From Symbiodinium microadriaticum (lineage: Eukaryota > Sar > Dinophyceae > Suessiales > Symbiodiniaceae), in assembly GCA_001939145.1 (NCBI GenBank), contig LSRX01000478.1, positions 134,551 through 198,550 of the forward strand: a stretch of 64,000 bases of DNA, given 5' to 3'. The notes under the pieces were generated by a model, which was not told the DNA's origin, searched no databases, and worked only from the letters and a program-made list of their open reading frames with translations. Shown here one piece after another: positions 19,459-29,574 of this stretch. The stretch's first letter is position 1. Every line of letters begins with the position of its first letter. The position numbers and the translations under genes were made by a program.

Positions 19459-19540
19459 ACCTGGACCCCAAAAGTATGTAGAATAATAGCCGTTTACGGT
19501 TTTTGGGCCATTAATTTGCCTACTTTTGGGGGTTTAGGTA
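19459..19540. mobile_element. family H-like palindrome
   Basis: ACCTGGACCCCAAAAGTATGT left arm, CTACTTTTGGGGGTTTAGGT right arm. Confidence 0.5.
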
Positions 19541-19637
19541 GTAGCTAGTTTATAGGCTTATAAGTACCAGAACCCCAATTCGGACCCGTTTAGGGTACTT
19601 AGATGGAGGGTCTGGGATTCGCTGTTTAGAGCTGTAA

Positions 19638-19832
19638 TTAGAGCCTAACGTAAAGTTTGCTTCGATTTGGGTAAAGTTTGCTTCGATTTGGGGCAACGTT
19701 TCCGTGGAAGTGTCCATGCAGGATCCATGTACCCACGTATCGTATGTACTTAGGCAGCAAAGCCTTGGGGCCAAAGTAACTTCATGGGAACATGGATCTT
19801 TTGGGACAGAAGATCTCGCGGGATTCACGTAG
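19638..19832 (+). CDS. coding-like island with in-frame 21-bp tandem duplication
   Basis: Reads LEPN, then VKFASIW twice (19650-19691), then GNVSVEVSMQDPCTHVSYVL and QQSLGAKVTSWEHGSFGTED to a stop. The overlapping reverse frame (19550-19843) is also open, so the strand is not certain. Confidence 0.33.
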   Translation, partial: LEPNVKFASIWVKFASIWGNVSVEVSMQDPCTHVSYVLRQQSLGAKVTSWEHGSFGTEDLAGFT

Positions 19833-20107
19833 AGAAGTTCCACATAAGTTTCAGGAAACCACTATGCCCTTCCGGTACGTACCCCCTATTCCGGATTCTT
19901 GCTAAGGAACGTATACAGCTACAACTTACTGTATTACAGTGCCGAAGGCTTGTTTTCGTAAATTCATGTGGACGTGTTTATTATATGCAGGTTCTCACCA
20001 TACCCCCACTACGCTGACGTAAATCCTTCTCCTGAACGAGAAAATGGTCATTCAATCCTTTCACGCCTAAATACTTCACTGGTCCCAGCCCTACACCCCT
20101 AAACCCT

Positions 20108-20230
20108 ACTTAAAGGTTCACAGGATTTAGTAGCTGGGGTTATAAATAAGGTAACTATAGTTGTAATTCTTATAACCCCAATTGAGGTATCTATAAAGTG
20201 TACTTTTCAAGTCCCATGAACCCAGAAGTA
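20108..20230. mobile_element. family G element
   Basis: TACTTAAAGGTTCACAGGATT to AAGTCCCATGAACCCAGAAGTA. Confidence 0.75.
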
Positions 20231-20265
20231 CACCCTAAACCCGAAACCCTGACCCTAAACCCCAG

Positions 20266-20350
20266 GGCCATTATGCAGAATACCACAAGTGTGTGGAGGA
20301 GCTGCTTGGCTGGCTAGCTGTGCGTGAAAAAAGGGCCTTAGCTACAGAAG
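20266..20350 (+). CDS. exon-like island with canonical borders
   Basis: CCAG precedes and G|GT follows. Reads GHYAEYHKCVEELLGWLAVR then EKRALATE. Preceded by CCCTAAA and followed by TTTAGGG tracts. Family unknown. Confidence 0.42.
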
Positions 20351-20534
20351 GTATTGAGGGTTTAGGGTTTTAGGGTTTAGGGCTTTAGGGTTTTAGGGTT
20401 TCGGGTATTGCAAGTCGGCTTTAGGGGGATAATCTGCTATGCTCATAATAAGGAACCCTGTGGGATACCGTTGCAAATGATTCAGGCCTCTATACTGCTG
20501 TGACTGGCTTAGGCCCTGACCTTGCATGGTTGCC

Positions 20535-20650
20535 CTTTCAACCCCTAACCCTAAACCCCAATTGCCCAAATCCCTAAACCCTAAACCTTAATCGCCTAAA
20601 TCCCTAAACCCTAAGCCCTAAGCCCCTAATCGCCCAAATCCCTAAACCGT
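20535..20650 (-). repeat. tandem array of CCCTAAA plus AATYGCCYAAAT
   Basis: AATYGCCYAAATCCCTAAAC occurs three times about 35 bp apart with variable CCCTAAA filler, as if one site had received repeated insertions. Confidence 0.7.
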
Positions 20651-20706
20651 AATTTTGCCTCGGGACTCAAGCTCTCAAGGTCTCGCTTGTAGTACGTTGC
20701 TTCCCT

Positions 20707-20810
20707 GGGGCTCCAAATAGCCCAAAGTAGGTATAGGGTTTAGGGTTTAGGGTTTACTATTTACAGGCTTTAGACCCAAAAGTGGGTACTATTTGTATGC
20801 TTGGAGCCCT
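20707..20810. mobile_element. family J palindrome carrying a telomere insertion
   Basis: CTGGGGCTCCAAATAGCCC to ACTTGGAGCCCTAGGG. Differs from the copy at 22008-22095 by 23 bases of telomere repeat. Confidence 0.75.
20734..20756 (+). repeat. (TTTAGGG)3 insertion with an empty-site counterpart
   Basis: AAAGTAGGTA and CT, adjacent in the 22-kb J copy, are separated here by about three TTTAGGG units. Confidence 0.8.
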
Positions 20811-20934
20811 AGGGCGTTAGCAGTCAGTGGTGTTTGTCTCGCGGACATGCCTTTGCTGCCTCCGAGGATGTTGTCTACAAACCTTTAGGGCAGTTTAGGG
20901 GTTTAGGGTTTAGGGTTGGCGTGGTCCAGAACTA

Positions 20935-21151
20935 CCTTAAGGGTCCATGTGCCCAAATAGTATATACTTTGGCCTTCAAGTAGTCCGTATAAAGGGTACT
21001 TTGGGGCCAAAGTATATGGGTAGTTCTCTAAATTAGGGCCCCTTTTTAGGTCCCCAATATAGTACGGCACCCTTATAAAAGGGCCCTAAACGGGACCCTA
21101 CTTTAGAGAGCTGCCCATACGCTATTTGAGCACATGGACCCTTAGGGCCAG
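20935..21151. mobile_element. family L element with nested family F
   Basis: L arms AAGGGTCCATGTGCCCAAATAG and CTATTTGAGCACATGGACCCTT enclose a complete F element at 21017-21120 (GGGTAGTTCTCTAAATTAGG to TTAGAGAGCTGCCC). Confidence 0.8.
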
Positions 21152-21236
21152 GAAGTTCAGAGCAATGCCGGCATCCCGAGATCCAAAAGACCCGAGCCAG
21201 CCGGCGGGAACAAAGCGCGCGAGTGATACGAACATT

Positions 21237-21393
21237 CCAGAGACTCCAGTTATTCCTTAAGTAAGGAATATATACCTTAATTAAGGAATATATACCTTAA
21301 ATCTTATTAGGACTCCTATTGTAACTTAAGGTATCTATTCCTTGAGTAAGGGATAATTAATGGATTAATGGAGTCTCTGGGATTCAAGAAGCA
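21237..21393. mobile_element. family D element with internal duplication
   Basis: CCAGAGACTCC to GGAGTCTCTGG. TAAGGAATATATACCTTAA is repeated in the left arm. The sequence on both sides looks coding, including a patch near 21165-21215 reading SNAGIPRSKRPEPAGGNKAR. Confidence 0.75.
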
Positions 21394-21490
21394 GCCCAGA
21401 CAGGGATACGTCATCCGAAACTCGCGAAGGAGTATGGCGAGCTATGTCGAAGGCATGACTTGGAAGCCAATCAGCGGATTTGAGGGTCCA
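21383..21490 (+). CDS. exon-like island
   Basis: Starts at the D element's border and reads FKKQPRQGYVIRNSRRSMAS followed by YVEGMTWKPISGFEG. Family unknown. Confidence 0.4.
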
Positions 21491-21567
21491 GGGCCCATTA
21501 CAGTCAAAAGAATACCCTTACAGTCTGTTAGGGTTTAGGCTTTAGGGTTTAGGGTTTAGGGGCTAAT

Positions 21568-21636
21568 AAAGCTACAGTATCACCAAGCCAAAACGATTGC
21601 GATCCCTGCATGCTTCGTTATTAAGTTCTGGTCGTA
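21568..21636 (+). CDS. exon-like island
   Basis: Reads KLQYHQAKTIAIPACFVIKF followed by WS and meets a truncated family B left end (21634-21672). Confidence 0.3.
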
Positions 21637-21747
21637 CGGTTGATGATATAAATCCTGCATTACCTTAATAATTAGAACTGGGTTTGGGGGTATAGTATAC
21701 TATAGTTATACTAAGGAACCCCCAAAGCCCTATTCTAATTCTTTAGG

Positions 21748-21917
21748 CCCAGAACCCCCGAAAAAGTAGATCCAAGGAGCTTATAAACGGGTGTACAATA
21801 AGGGTTTAGTTCAGGGTTTAGGGTTTAGGGATTTAAGGCTTAGAGTTTAGGGACGGTGCTCGTTAGTAGCTAGGGTCTCAAATTAGGAGATCTACTCAGA
21901 TCCTCCCGGGGGTCTGG
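21748..21917. mobile_element. family A element with embedded TTTAGGG
   Basis: CCCAGAACCCCCGAAAAAGTAG to GATCCTCCCGGGGGTCTGG. About 50 bases of telomere repeat sit in the centre. Confidence 0.72.
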
Positions 21918-22007
21918 TGAACCCTGCAAGAACAGACCCTAGAATCCCTACAGAAGCTTCTATAAGTTTTATAGAATTCCAATAGCTTCCGGAAAACCTC
22001 ATATACC

Positions 22008-22095
22008 CTGGGGCTCCAAATAGCCCAAAGTAGGTACTCTTTACAGACTTTATACCCAAAGTAGGTACTATTTGTATACTTGGAGCTCCAGGGAT
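22008..22095. mobile_element. family J palindrome (uninterrupted)
   Basis: CTGGGGCTCCAAATAGCCC to ACTTGGAGCTCCAGGG. Serves as the empty-site form for the 20.7-kb copy. Confidence 0.78.
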
Positions 22096-22619
22096 ATCCT
22101 ACAAGGCCCAAACCCTTTGTCAACCCAAGGCTGTCAAACCTCAATACGACCGCAAAGAGCTGTACCAGCCAAGAGGTGCCCGTGTTTTGGGGCTTTGAAG
22201 GTGTTGGCCGGGTTCAGGGTTTAGGGTTCAGGGCCAGGGTTTAGGGTTTAGAGTTTAGCGTGTAGGAACCCGAAACCCTAAACCATTTAGTACTTCGTCG
22301 GTTTGGGTCGACGTTTGAGGGTGTTTCGTGCTTGGGTGTTCTGTTTCGAAGAGGTCTAAGGTTTCCCATGAACAATAAGGCTCTGTAGTTACATGTTTGC
22401 GGGGTTTGATTTTTCCGGATTTCGGCGAAAGTATCTTTCCAGAATACAATTTGGCAGGTTGAGAGTTTCAGGCTTTGGGATTTTGATTTGTTTGGGGCCC
22501 AAACCCTGAACCCTATAACCTTAAACCCTAAACCCCTAAACCCTAAACCCTGTTTGTTTGGGGGCTCAGGCCTTAGGGGATGTAGGCCTTCGAGCGGAGG
22601 GTTCAGGTCCAGGTTGCGG

Positions 22620-22905
22620 GGTCCTTAAAGGGGTTTAGGGGTTTAGGGGCTTAAGGGGTTGAGGGGTGTAAGGCTTAAGGGGTTGAGGGGCTTAGGGGGT
22701 TTAGGGTTGAGGGGTGTAAGGCTTGAGGGGTTTAGGGGTTTAGGGTTGAGGGGTGTAAAGCTTAAGGGGTTGAGGGTTTTAGGGTTTTAGGGGTGTAAGG
22801 CTTAAGTGGGTTGAGGGGTTTAGGGTTTTAGGGGTTTGGGTGTTTAGCGTTGAGGGGTGTAAAGCTTCAGGGGTTGAGGGGTTTAGGGTTTTAGGGGTTG
22901 AGGCT
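22620..22905 (+). repeat. telomere-derived minisatellite
   Basis: About five units of 45-50 bp built from GGGGTGTAAGGCTTAAGGGG, GTTGAGGGG and TTTAGGGTTTTAGGGG. Confidence 0.85.
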
Positions 22906-23386
22906 TGCCCACTGAAGCACCGCGCCTCGGCCAAAGGGGGTCGTCCACGGCGCGCCGCGCGGAAGCTAAATCCCCACCCCAAGGCCGCCAGGTCTCCAGT
23001 CGAATCGGGTTTTCTGTTTTTTGTTATTGTAGGGGTACCTATGCAAACATCACTCAACACCACACAGGAAGGTGTGTGTGGTATTTTGTGGTACATGAGA
23101 AGTACAGCAGGGTATCACGAAGCTGGAGCAGGATGCGGGCAGCTAGTCGACAGCATTTTGGTACTTGCATCTGACCACCAAATGGGGGAATGCATCGAAG
23201 CCAAAAGCCACAGGCATTCAAGCATATGCCTGGGCCGTCGTTTTATCGGGCCAGCAGCGGACTGGTGAGGAGCTGGTTTCAACGTTGACGGGCCGCGAAA
23301 TTTTGAAAGTACTGTTTCGAACAGCAGAAATGACCGATATTCACTGTACTTCTCGGCTTCTGGGCTGGAGGATTAGGGGGGTTTAG
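22905..23386 (+). pseudogene. coding-like region, frames broken
   Basis: GC-rich start reading KHRASAKGGRPRRAARKLNP, then ARSPVESGFL. Further pieces in other frames include GTYANITQHHTGRCVWYFVV and KWGNASKPKATGIQAYAWAV. Either exons with small introns or a decayed gene continuous with the next entry. Confidence 0.3.
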
Positions 23387-23460
23387 AATTTTAATAGGAT
23401 TGACGCAGAAGCCTACGATTGTGTTTCGGCAGCATGTCTTTCGTCCGTGCTTGGGGGTAG

Positions 23461-24075
23461 ATGTCCACTTGTGATATGCAGTCTGCCAAGGCATGCAGGC
23501 AAGCCAAGAAAATGTGGAACAAGCATCAGAAGGAGCATCGTGCAAAGTTGAAACGCAAGACCGCTGCCGATGACCCAGAAGCACGGGCCTCGGCCTCGGG
23601 GAGGCTTGTGCTTGCGCTTGCAACTGCAGCAACGCTCTGGCCCCTTTCGAAGGACGCGCAAAGGAAGCGAGCCTGGCGGCAGCCAAAAGCCCAAGAGGCG
23701 CAGCGGCTGCGCGGCGCAAGCTTTTCCTCAGTCTGCGATGTCATGGCGAAGGGAAGCCGGCATATCCGGCGTTCGTGTGTGGAAATGGAGGAAATGCGAG
23801 AGCAGTTTGAGCGTGTCCTGGGGGTACGACTCAGTGACAAGGCAGGGAAGCTCAGCCGTGCGCGTTCACATGCGTGGCGCAACGGTTGCTCGTGATGACG
23901 ACAGTGTCATGGTTTTTGGCGAGGAACTCTTGCTGCTCTAAGATGCCAACAAGAGTTGGAACAATCAAGAGGCGCAAAGGCAGCACCATCTGCATGGCGA
24001 ATTGAATATGTGTGAGGCGACAGACAACGCAGCCAATGCCGTGCCTGCGCCCGCCAAGAAGGCGGGACGGTGTTT
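23461..24075 (+). pseudogene. hypothetical basic protein gene, frame-broken
   Basis: From an ATG the frame runs 144 codons: MSTCDMQSAKACRQAKKMWN, KHQKEHRAKLKRKTAADDPE and later VEMEEMREQFERVLGVRLSD. Around 23850-23890 the coding signal moves to another frame (RDDDSVMVFGEELLLL, stop, DANKSWNNQEAQRQHHLHGE, then NAVPAPAKKAGR). High GC and a Lys/Arg/Ala/Glu-rich, probably helical composition support real coding ancestry. The frame change and TAA at 23939 suggest decay or an unrecognised intron. Family unknown. Confidence 0.45.
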
Positions 24076-24330
24076 TAGGATTTTCGGGGCTTTAGGAGTT
24101 TAGGATTCTTGGCGTTTTTGGATTTTAGGTGTTTTGGGGCATTAGGATTTTAGGTTTCTTGGGGCATAGGGTTTAGGATTTTAGCAGCTCGGCGGTTCAG
24201 GATTTTAGTTGGGGCATTAGGACTTTAGGATTTTTGGGGCTTCGGATTTTCGAATTTATAGCGGTCTTGTCATGCAGGCTTAAGGGTCGAGGTTTTTAGG
24301 GCAATAAAATCTATAGCGGCTTTTAGGGCC

Positions 24331-24500
24331 TATGAACCCTTTCATGCTTTGGAAATTGCGGCACGGCTCTCGCACCAAACTCTTCTTCGCGCTAGAGACC
24401 AGACCCACCTCGTTCAGCCAGACTGTCGCTGCGCTGATCTCGCGGCTTTCGCCAGAGACTCGGTGGGCTCGTTTCGGCCCGCTGGCTGGCCGGCAGCTTA
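24331..24500 (+). CDS. coding-like GC-rich island, frame ambiguous
   Basis: Two forward frames compete: FHALEIAARLSHQTLLRARD with QTHLVQPDCRCADLAAFARD, and HGSRTKLFFALETRPTSFSQ. The reverse frame is open as well. Sits within TTTAGGG-rich sequence. Confidence 0.3.
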
Positions 24501-24859
24501 GCAAGGCCTCGCTCGAGGGTTCAGGGTTTAGGGGTTCAGGTTTTAGGAGTTTAGGGCTTTAGCGCCTTAGGGTTTAGGGCTTTGTGAGTTTAGGGGTTTA
24601 GGGTTTTGGGGGTTTAGAGCTTTAGGGGTTTAGGGTTTTAGTTTCAGGACCTGCTGCGCGTCGCCAAGCAGGCGCGCTGTCGCCCAGCTGCACCAATTTC
24701 TGGTTTCTGGTATCGTTTTCATGCGGCTTTATGGGGTGCTTGTACAACTTTATGTCTGGGTTTGGTAGGGCTTTGTGGCCTTGCAGGATTTTGCAGGTCT
24801 TGGGGTGTGGCTGCTTAAAAGGAGGAGCGGTCTTCTTTTTGTAAGGTTTACCTTCTTAT

Positions 24860-24977
24860 AGAATCCCCGAAAGGATCTAGAAAGTAGAACCCTTAATCTG
24901 GGAATCTATACTACACAAGGGAACTGTATGGGAACCCCCTTAAGAGATCTACTTTCTAGATCCTTCCGGGGCTTTGG
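24860..24977. mobile_element. family A element, worn ends
   Basis: AGAATCCCCGAAAGGATCTAG to CTAGATCCTTCCGGGGCTTTGGG. Confidence 0.7.
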
Positions 24978-25019
24978 GAAGCAGCGTGCCCCCGATTTAC
25001 TTAGGACACATAAAATACC

Positions 25020-25200
25020 CCAATGGCCAAATAGCAACCTGCTTCCAGTCCCGTCCTGCAAGCCGAGATTCCAAAGCAACTGGAGCAAGAGGAAGATTCC
25101 TATCAGGATGCGGCAATCATCTTTCGACTTCCGTAGAAGAGCACTGGCTATCCGACTTGAGGTGGTTGAGGGTTCGACGGGATTCAGGTTTAGGGCTTGA
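25020..25200 (+). CDS. coding-like island, frame ambiguous
   Basis: The best short frame (about 25062-25130) reads LQAEIPKQLEQEEDSYQDAA followed by IIFRLP. Two longer frames are also open. Family unknown. Confidence 0.28.
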
Positions 25201-25945
25201 TAACTTCAAGACCTTCCCTTCTGGCAGCTTAAAAGGGCTGGAGTCCACACCCACATCATTTAAAGGATCTGTGCCTTAAACCCCAGGTGCGAGTCCAAAG
25301 AAGTGCAACAATTGAGACAAGCCGCTTCTTGAAATCTTGTTTACCGTAGTACTCTGGACCGTTCTTTTGTCGGATCCATGTTTCCGAAACCGAGCAAAAC
25401 ACAGTACATTTTTTGTGAAGTGGGAAACGACGTAATGCTGAAAGCCCGCACCCTATCAGCTCATATGAAATTTTGTACAACCACGATAATTGCCGGAATA
25501 ATCAGTAAGAATCTACCCTCACAGTATCTTTATGATTCGCCGGAGAAGAAAAACCCCAAAACGGCCCAAAACCCTATTCTAATCACTGGGGCCCCTCTAC
25601 TATGTATGTATACATATGTACTGCTTACGCTTTATCGCGGGTACAGTAATTACCGCTGCGGCTATATTTCAGTAGTAAGTCCCCTATACTCTAAACCAAC
25701 ACCCATACCCTGAAACCTACATTCGGTAATTGGGTTTTAAGGACATGCAGTTGATTTCAAAGCACAGCGAAGCTCCTAGTGAGCCTTAAAACGCATGTAA
25801 GAGTACAAAATAGCGGCTTCAGATCCTTATAAAACCCTATAAGTAAAACCTGTTCAAAGCCGTCCAAAACCGCTAAAGCCATATGAAGTCCTATTTTAAG
25901 TTTTGTAATATAAAGCCCTAAGCCCTAAGCCTTAAACCCTGCCCG

Positions 25946-26027
25946 AATCTCCGTTGCCGAGGCGAGTACTTCGCCACAGTGGATCGTTCCAGCAACTTCC
26001 AGTCATGGTTTTGCCATGAGGCCAGGG
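25946..26027 (+). CDS. exon-like island
   Basis: Reads NLRCRGEYFATVDRSSNFQS followed by WFCHEAR between CCCTAAA and TTTAGGG stretches. Confidence 0.35.
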
Positions 26028-26178
26028 CTTAGGGCTGTTATGGGTTCAGGGTTTAGGGTTACTGTAAAGGTTCCGTTGAGGGTTCTATAATGCGCCAGGC
26101 TAGGGCTTCATGGTTTAGGTTTTGAAAGATGAGGGTTTGGGGTTCTACCACAAGGTCATCTATATAACATCGCCAACT

Positions 26179-26303
26179 ACCCAGACCCCCGGGAGGATCC
26201 ACAACGTAGTTGTATCCCCATCCCAGACCGCTGCGGCGGTCTAAAAGCTTAGTTTGGAAATATCCAGTACTAACGGACATCTCCGATCCTCCCAAAGGTC
26301 TGG
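26179..26303. mobile_element. family A element, atypical interior
   Basis: Typical left end CCCAGACCCCCGGGAGGATC, right end GATCCTCCCAAAGGTCTGG. The interior differs from the main subfamilies. Confidence 0.65.
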
Positions 26304-26639
26304 ATACAGATCGAAGGATCCCCATAGCCTCACGGACCTCATAGCAAAGCCCTAAAACCAAAACCGCAAACCCTAGCAGCAGCTCTACACCCCAAACCGT
26401 CCACCCCACGGACCTCGAGGATCAGCAGACGTGGTGAGTACGATAGATAATTACTGTATGTGGGTTTCAGAAGTGTGGCTGGGGCTATCCTATGCGCAAC
26501 CGAGGTACTGCGTCCCCTGGACCTTCAGGCACATCAGCTACGCGTCAGACCGCTGTAGAACCCTATAGAACCGAGACACATGCCTTCTTTTGAACTCCCA
26601 AAACCCTCCGATGTTCCCCCCCAAACCCAAAATGTTACA

Positions 26640-26743
26640 TGGATAGTTCTCTAAATTCGGGTCCCATTGTAGGTCTCAGATAAACTACGGCACCCTTATT
26701 AAAGAGGACCCTAAAAGGGAGCCTTCTTTAGACAACTACCCGA
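26640..26743. mobile_element. family F element
   Basis: GGATAGTTCTCTAAATTCGGG to TTTAGACAACTACCC. Confidence 0.68.
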
Positions 26744-26771
26744 ATGCGCACACACACACACACACCCGCAG

Positions 26772-26851
26772 GATGACTTCCCTGTGAGCTCCAGCTACGA
26801 GTCGTACTTGCAGCGCAACATCGACATGCTGGCTGAGTACAGGAGTCACAG
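26772..26851 (+). CDS. exon-like island
   Basis: After CCCGCAG it reads DDFPVSSSYESYLQRNIDML followed by AEYRSH. A CA microsatellite lies just upstream and a family A element just downstream (26869-26986). Family unknown. Confidence 0.4.
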
Positions 26852-26868
26852 GGCTTGGGGTTCCTTTA

Positions 26869-26986
26869 CCCAGACCCCCGGGAGGATCCGAAAGTAGATC
26901 CCCGAATGGCGGTTCCTGTCAAAGAGCCTTTAGCAGTAGAGGGTCCCAGATTAGGGGTTCCACTTTCTAGGTCCTTCCGGGGTCTG
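26869..26986. mobile_element. family A element
   Basis: CCCAGACCCCCGGGAGGATC to GGTCCTTCCGGGGTCTGA. Interior of the 'agagcctttagcagtaga' subtype. Confidence 0.78.
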
Positions 26987-27536
26987 AAGACTCAGAAGTA
27001 TTCAGGTTGAGTATTTTGGAGTTTAAGGCTTTAGGGGTTCAGTGTTTACGGTTTAGGGCTTTAGGGGTTTGTTTAGTGTTGAGAAATTTGGGTTCAGGGT
27101 CTAGGGTGCATGTTCCTCATCTCGGGTCCTCGGGATTTATTATGGCTTAGCATTTAGAGGGAAGGCTTCAATCTAAGAGAGACTCCCAAACCCAATGAAG
27201 CCGTTGAAAGGCCGATTGAAAGCCAAGCCTTTGCAGAACTAATGTCTTTAGAGCACCAAGCTCACAATTAAGAACCAGCATAAACCGTAAAGCCTCCAGT
27301 GTGCGCGTCCCCTGTTTTCGGCTTTAAGGCTCAGGGCTTAGGATTGAGGGTTTTGGCTTTAGTTTCAGATTTCAACAAGAACTCCTAATCCGTGTTTGTA
27401 GCTGCTCCAGGGCGACGTTGAGTCGAAGTTCGGTTGCGTTTAGGGTTTAAGGTTTGGGGTTTAGGGTTTAGGGTTTAGGGTTTGGGTTTATTCGTAGACT
27501 GTTGTCTGACAGCAGACTTCCCCCCTGATAGCATTT

Positions 27537-27656
27537 CCCAGACCCCCGGGAGGATCCAGAAAGTAGATCCCTTAAGGGGGTTCCTCTAAAGAGCCTTTAG
27601 TAGTATAGGATCCCAAATGAGGGGTTCTACTTTCTAGATCCTCCCGGGGGTCTGGG
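27537..27656. mobile_element. family A element, well preserved
   Basis: CCCAGACCCCCGGGAGGATC to GATCCTCCCGGGGGTCTGGG. Interior 'aagagcctttagtagtatagg' subtype. Confidence 0.9.
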
Positions 27657-27998
27657 TTCCTGAGCCTTAACAACCCCAAAACCCCAAAGGCACTCTCTGA
27701 ACCACTTTCGACTTGACGGTTTGGCATTTCCGCAGTTAGGGTTGAGGGTTTAGGGCTGGCAAGCATTCGGTAAGGGTTTCAGAAGGGTTTCAGGCGTTTG
27801 CGTGCGGTCTCTTTGAGAGGCCCGAAGTACCCAATGACAGGGTCTGGAATTTAGAATTCGGCTAGGGGTCTTCCGGATTTAGGGTTTCATGGTTGAGGGT
27901 TTAGGCTAAACCCTGAACCCTAAACTTGCAGAGTGGTGTTGTGTCCTCTTGTCTGAATCTACCCAAAGTCTGGATTGTTGGTTAGGAAATCCTCCTGT

Positions 27999-28190
27999 CC
28001 CAGACTTTCGGGAGGATCCACAAAGTAGATCCCCTAACCTGTGAAAGAGCCTTTAGTAGAGGGTCCCAGATTAGGGGTTCTACTTTCTAAGTCCTAAACC
28101 CTACACCCTTATAAAACCCTATACTCAATTCTTTTTCGCAGGAACCCCATTATGGGATCTACTTTTTGGATCCTCTTAAGGGGGTCTGGG
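27999..28190. mobile_element. two overlapping family A copies
   Basis: One A element (from 27999) loses its right end at TTTCTAAGTCC, followed by CCCTAAAC-type sequence and the right half of a second copy ending GGGGGTCTGGG. Confidence 0.7.
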
Positions 28191-28234
28191 TATGGAGGTG
28201 TATTCCCAATAAGAACAAGTCCGATTTGCGGCAA

Positions 28235-28351
28235 CCCAGACCCCTGGGAGGATCCAGAAAGTAGATCCTAATTTGGGACCCTAACCACTAAAGGGTGCTT
28301 GTAGAGGAACCTTTAAGGGATCCACTTTGCGGATCCTCCCGGGGGTCTGGG
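28235..28351. mobile_element. family A element
   Basis: CCCAGACCCCTGGGAGGATC to GATCCTCCCGGGGGTCTGGG. The flanks share only AGTCCGA, about 10 bp off the left end. Confidence 0.85.
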
Positions 28352-28594
28352 AGTCCGAAAGCCTTGCCTATTTCCGGTCTAAGGGTGCACTTTTCAAAAG
28401 ACAGATCTTACTGTTCAGCGCTTCCTGGTAAAAAAAACGATGGTTGACTCTCTCTAAACCGTAAAATACCCCAAACCTTAAACCCTAGGTCGTAAATCCT
28501 AAACCCTAAACCCTAAACCCCTATAGACCCCAAACCATAAGCGCTGGCCAGAAACAACGGATGGCTGACTCCCAAAGACTACGGACTCCCGTTT

Positions 28595-28915
28595 CCCAGA
28601 CCCTCGGGAGGATGCAACAAGTAGATCCCTGTATAGGGGGTTCCTATAAAGGGATCTATTGGGGTTTGGTGTATATAGTGGTATTTTTAAGGCGATGAAA
28701 GCGGATCCCCCAAGGGGGTTCCTGTAAAGTACCCTCTAGTAGTTACCCAGAACCCCGGGAGGATCCAAAAAGTAGATTAAGGGAGTCCTTTTAAGTACCC
28801 TTTAGTAGTTAGGTCCCAAATTAGCGGATCTACTTTTTAGATCCTCCCGGGGGTCTGGGTAGGGGCCCAAATTAGGGGATCTACTTTCTAGTTCCTCCCC
28901 AGGGTCTGGGGGGGC
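28595..28915. mobile_element. family A cluster (one full, two partial)
   Basis: A left half at 28595-28665, a full element at 28746-28859 flanked by TA on both sides, and a right half at 28862-28915. Confidence 0.75.
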
Positions 28916-28964
28916 ATGTTCCGTAAACTGCAGACGGACCCTGAACATTAGGGTTGTAGGGTGT

Positions 28965-29091
28965 CCCAGACCCCCGGGAGGATCTAGAAAGTAGATCCCC
29001 TAATTTGGGACCCTAACTACTGAAGGGTACTTTATAGGAACCCCCGTAAGGGATCTACTTTTTGGATCCCGGGGGTCTGGGAAACGGCAGA
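28965..29091. mobile_element. family A element between 40-bp duplications
   Basis: Its flanks 28925-28964 and 29092-29131 match at 37 of 40 positions (both contain GCAGACGGACCCTGAACATT), far longer than a usual target duplication. Confidence 0.85.
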
Positions 29092-29131
29092 CGGACCCTG
29101 AACATTAGGGTTGTACGGTTTAGGGCTTAGT

Positions 29132-29570
29132 GCTTAATAGTTTCGGGATGTTTCAGGTATACTGCCTTAGTCAAGCGGTTCTGGTGTCTCAGGAGGTCCG
29201 TGCAGTACCTTTTTAAGCCCGTCTAAAAACCGATTTATCCTTATGCGCTTAAACCCTAAACCCTAAGCCCTATAAGCCCTAAACCCTCAACCGATTTGTC
29301 CTAAAGCGCTTGAAACCCGCAAAAGCACAGCCTGACCCGGGTCCTATTGTTTGGAACCCTGTATCCTTAACCCTACCCAACCCCGGAACCCCAAACCTTA
29401 CCACACCGTAGACTCCCTAGACCCTAAACCCATCCCTCCATCGACCCCACCAGGACTCGTGGCCTAGCTGCAGTTGGATCTGCGTGAATGAGTCGCAGAG
29501 GATTTGGGCTATGTTGCCGTACAGTTATACAGTTATACAGGGACATAGCAGGGGATGTTATATCCAAGCC
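29132..29570. other. stretch without a recognisable gene
   Basis: Unique sequence with a short CCCTAAA tract at about 29250-29290 and a direct repeat around CCGATTTRTCCT. No convincing frame. Confidence 0.45.
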
Positions 29571-29574
29571 TTTC

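Noticed and set aside
22620-22905. CRISPR-like array
   Set aside because: Units are contiguous telomere-derived repeats without unique spacers, in an apparently eukaryotic window.
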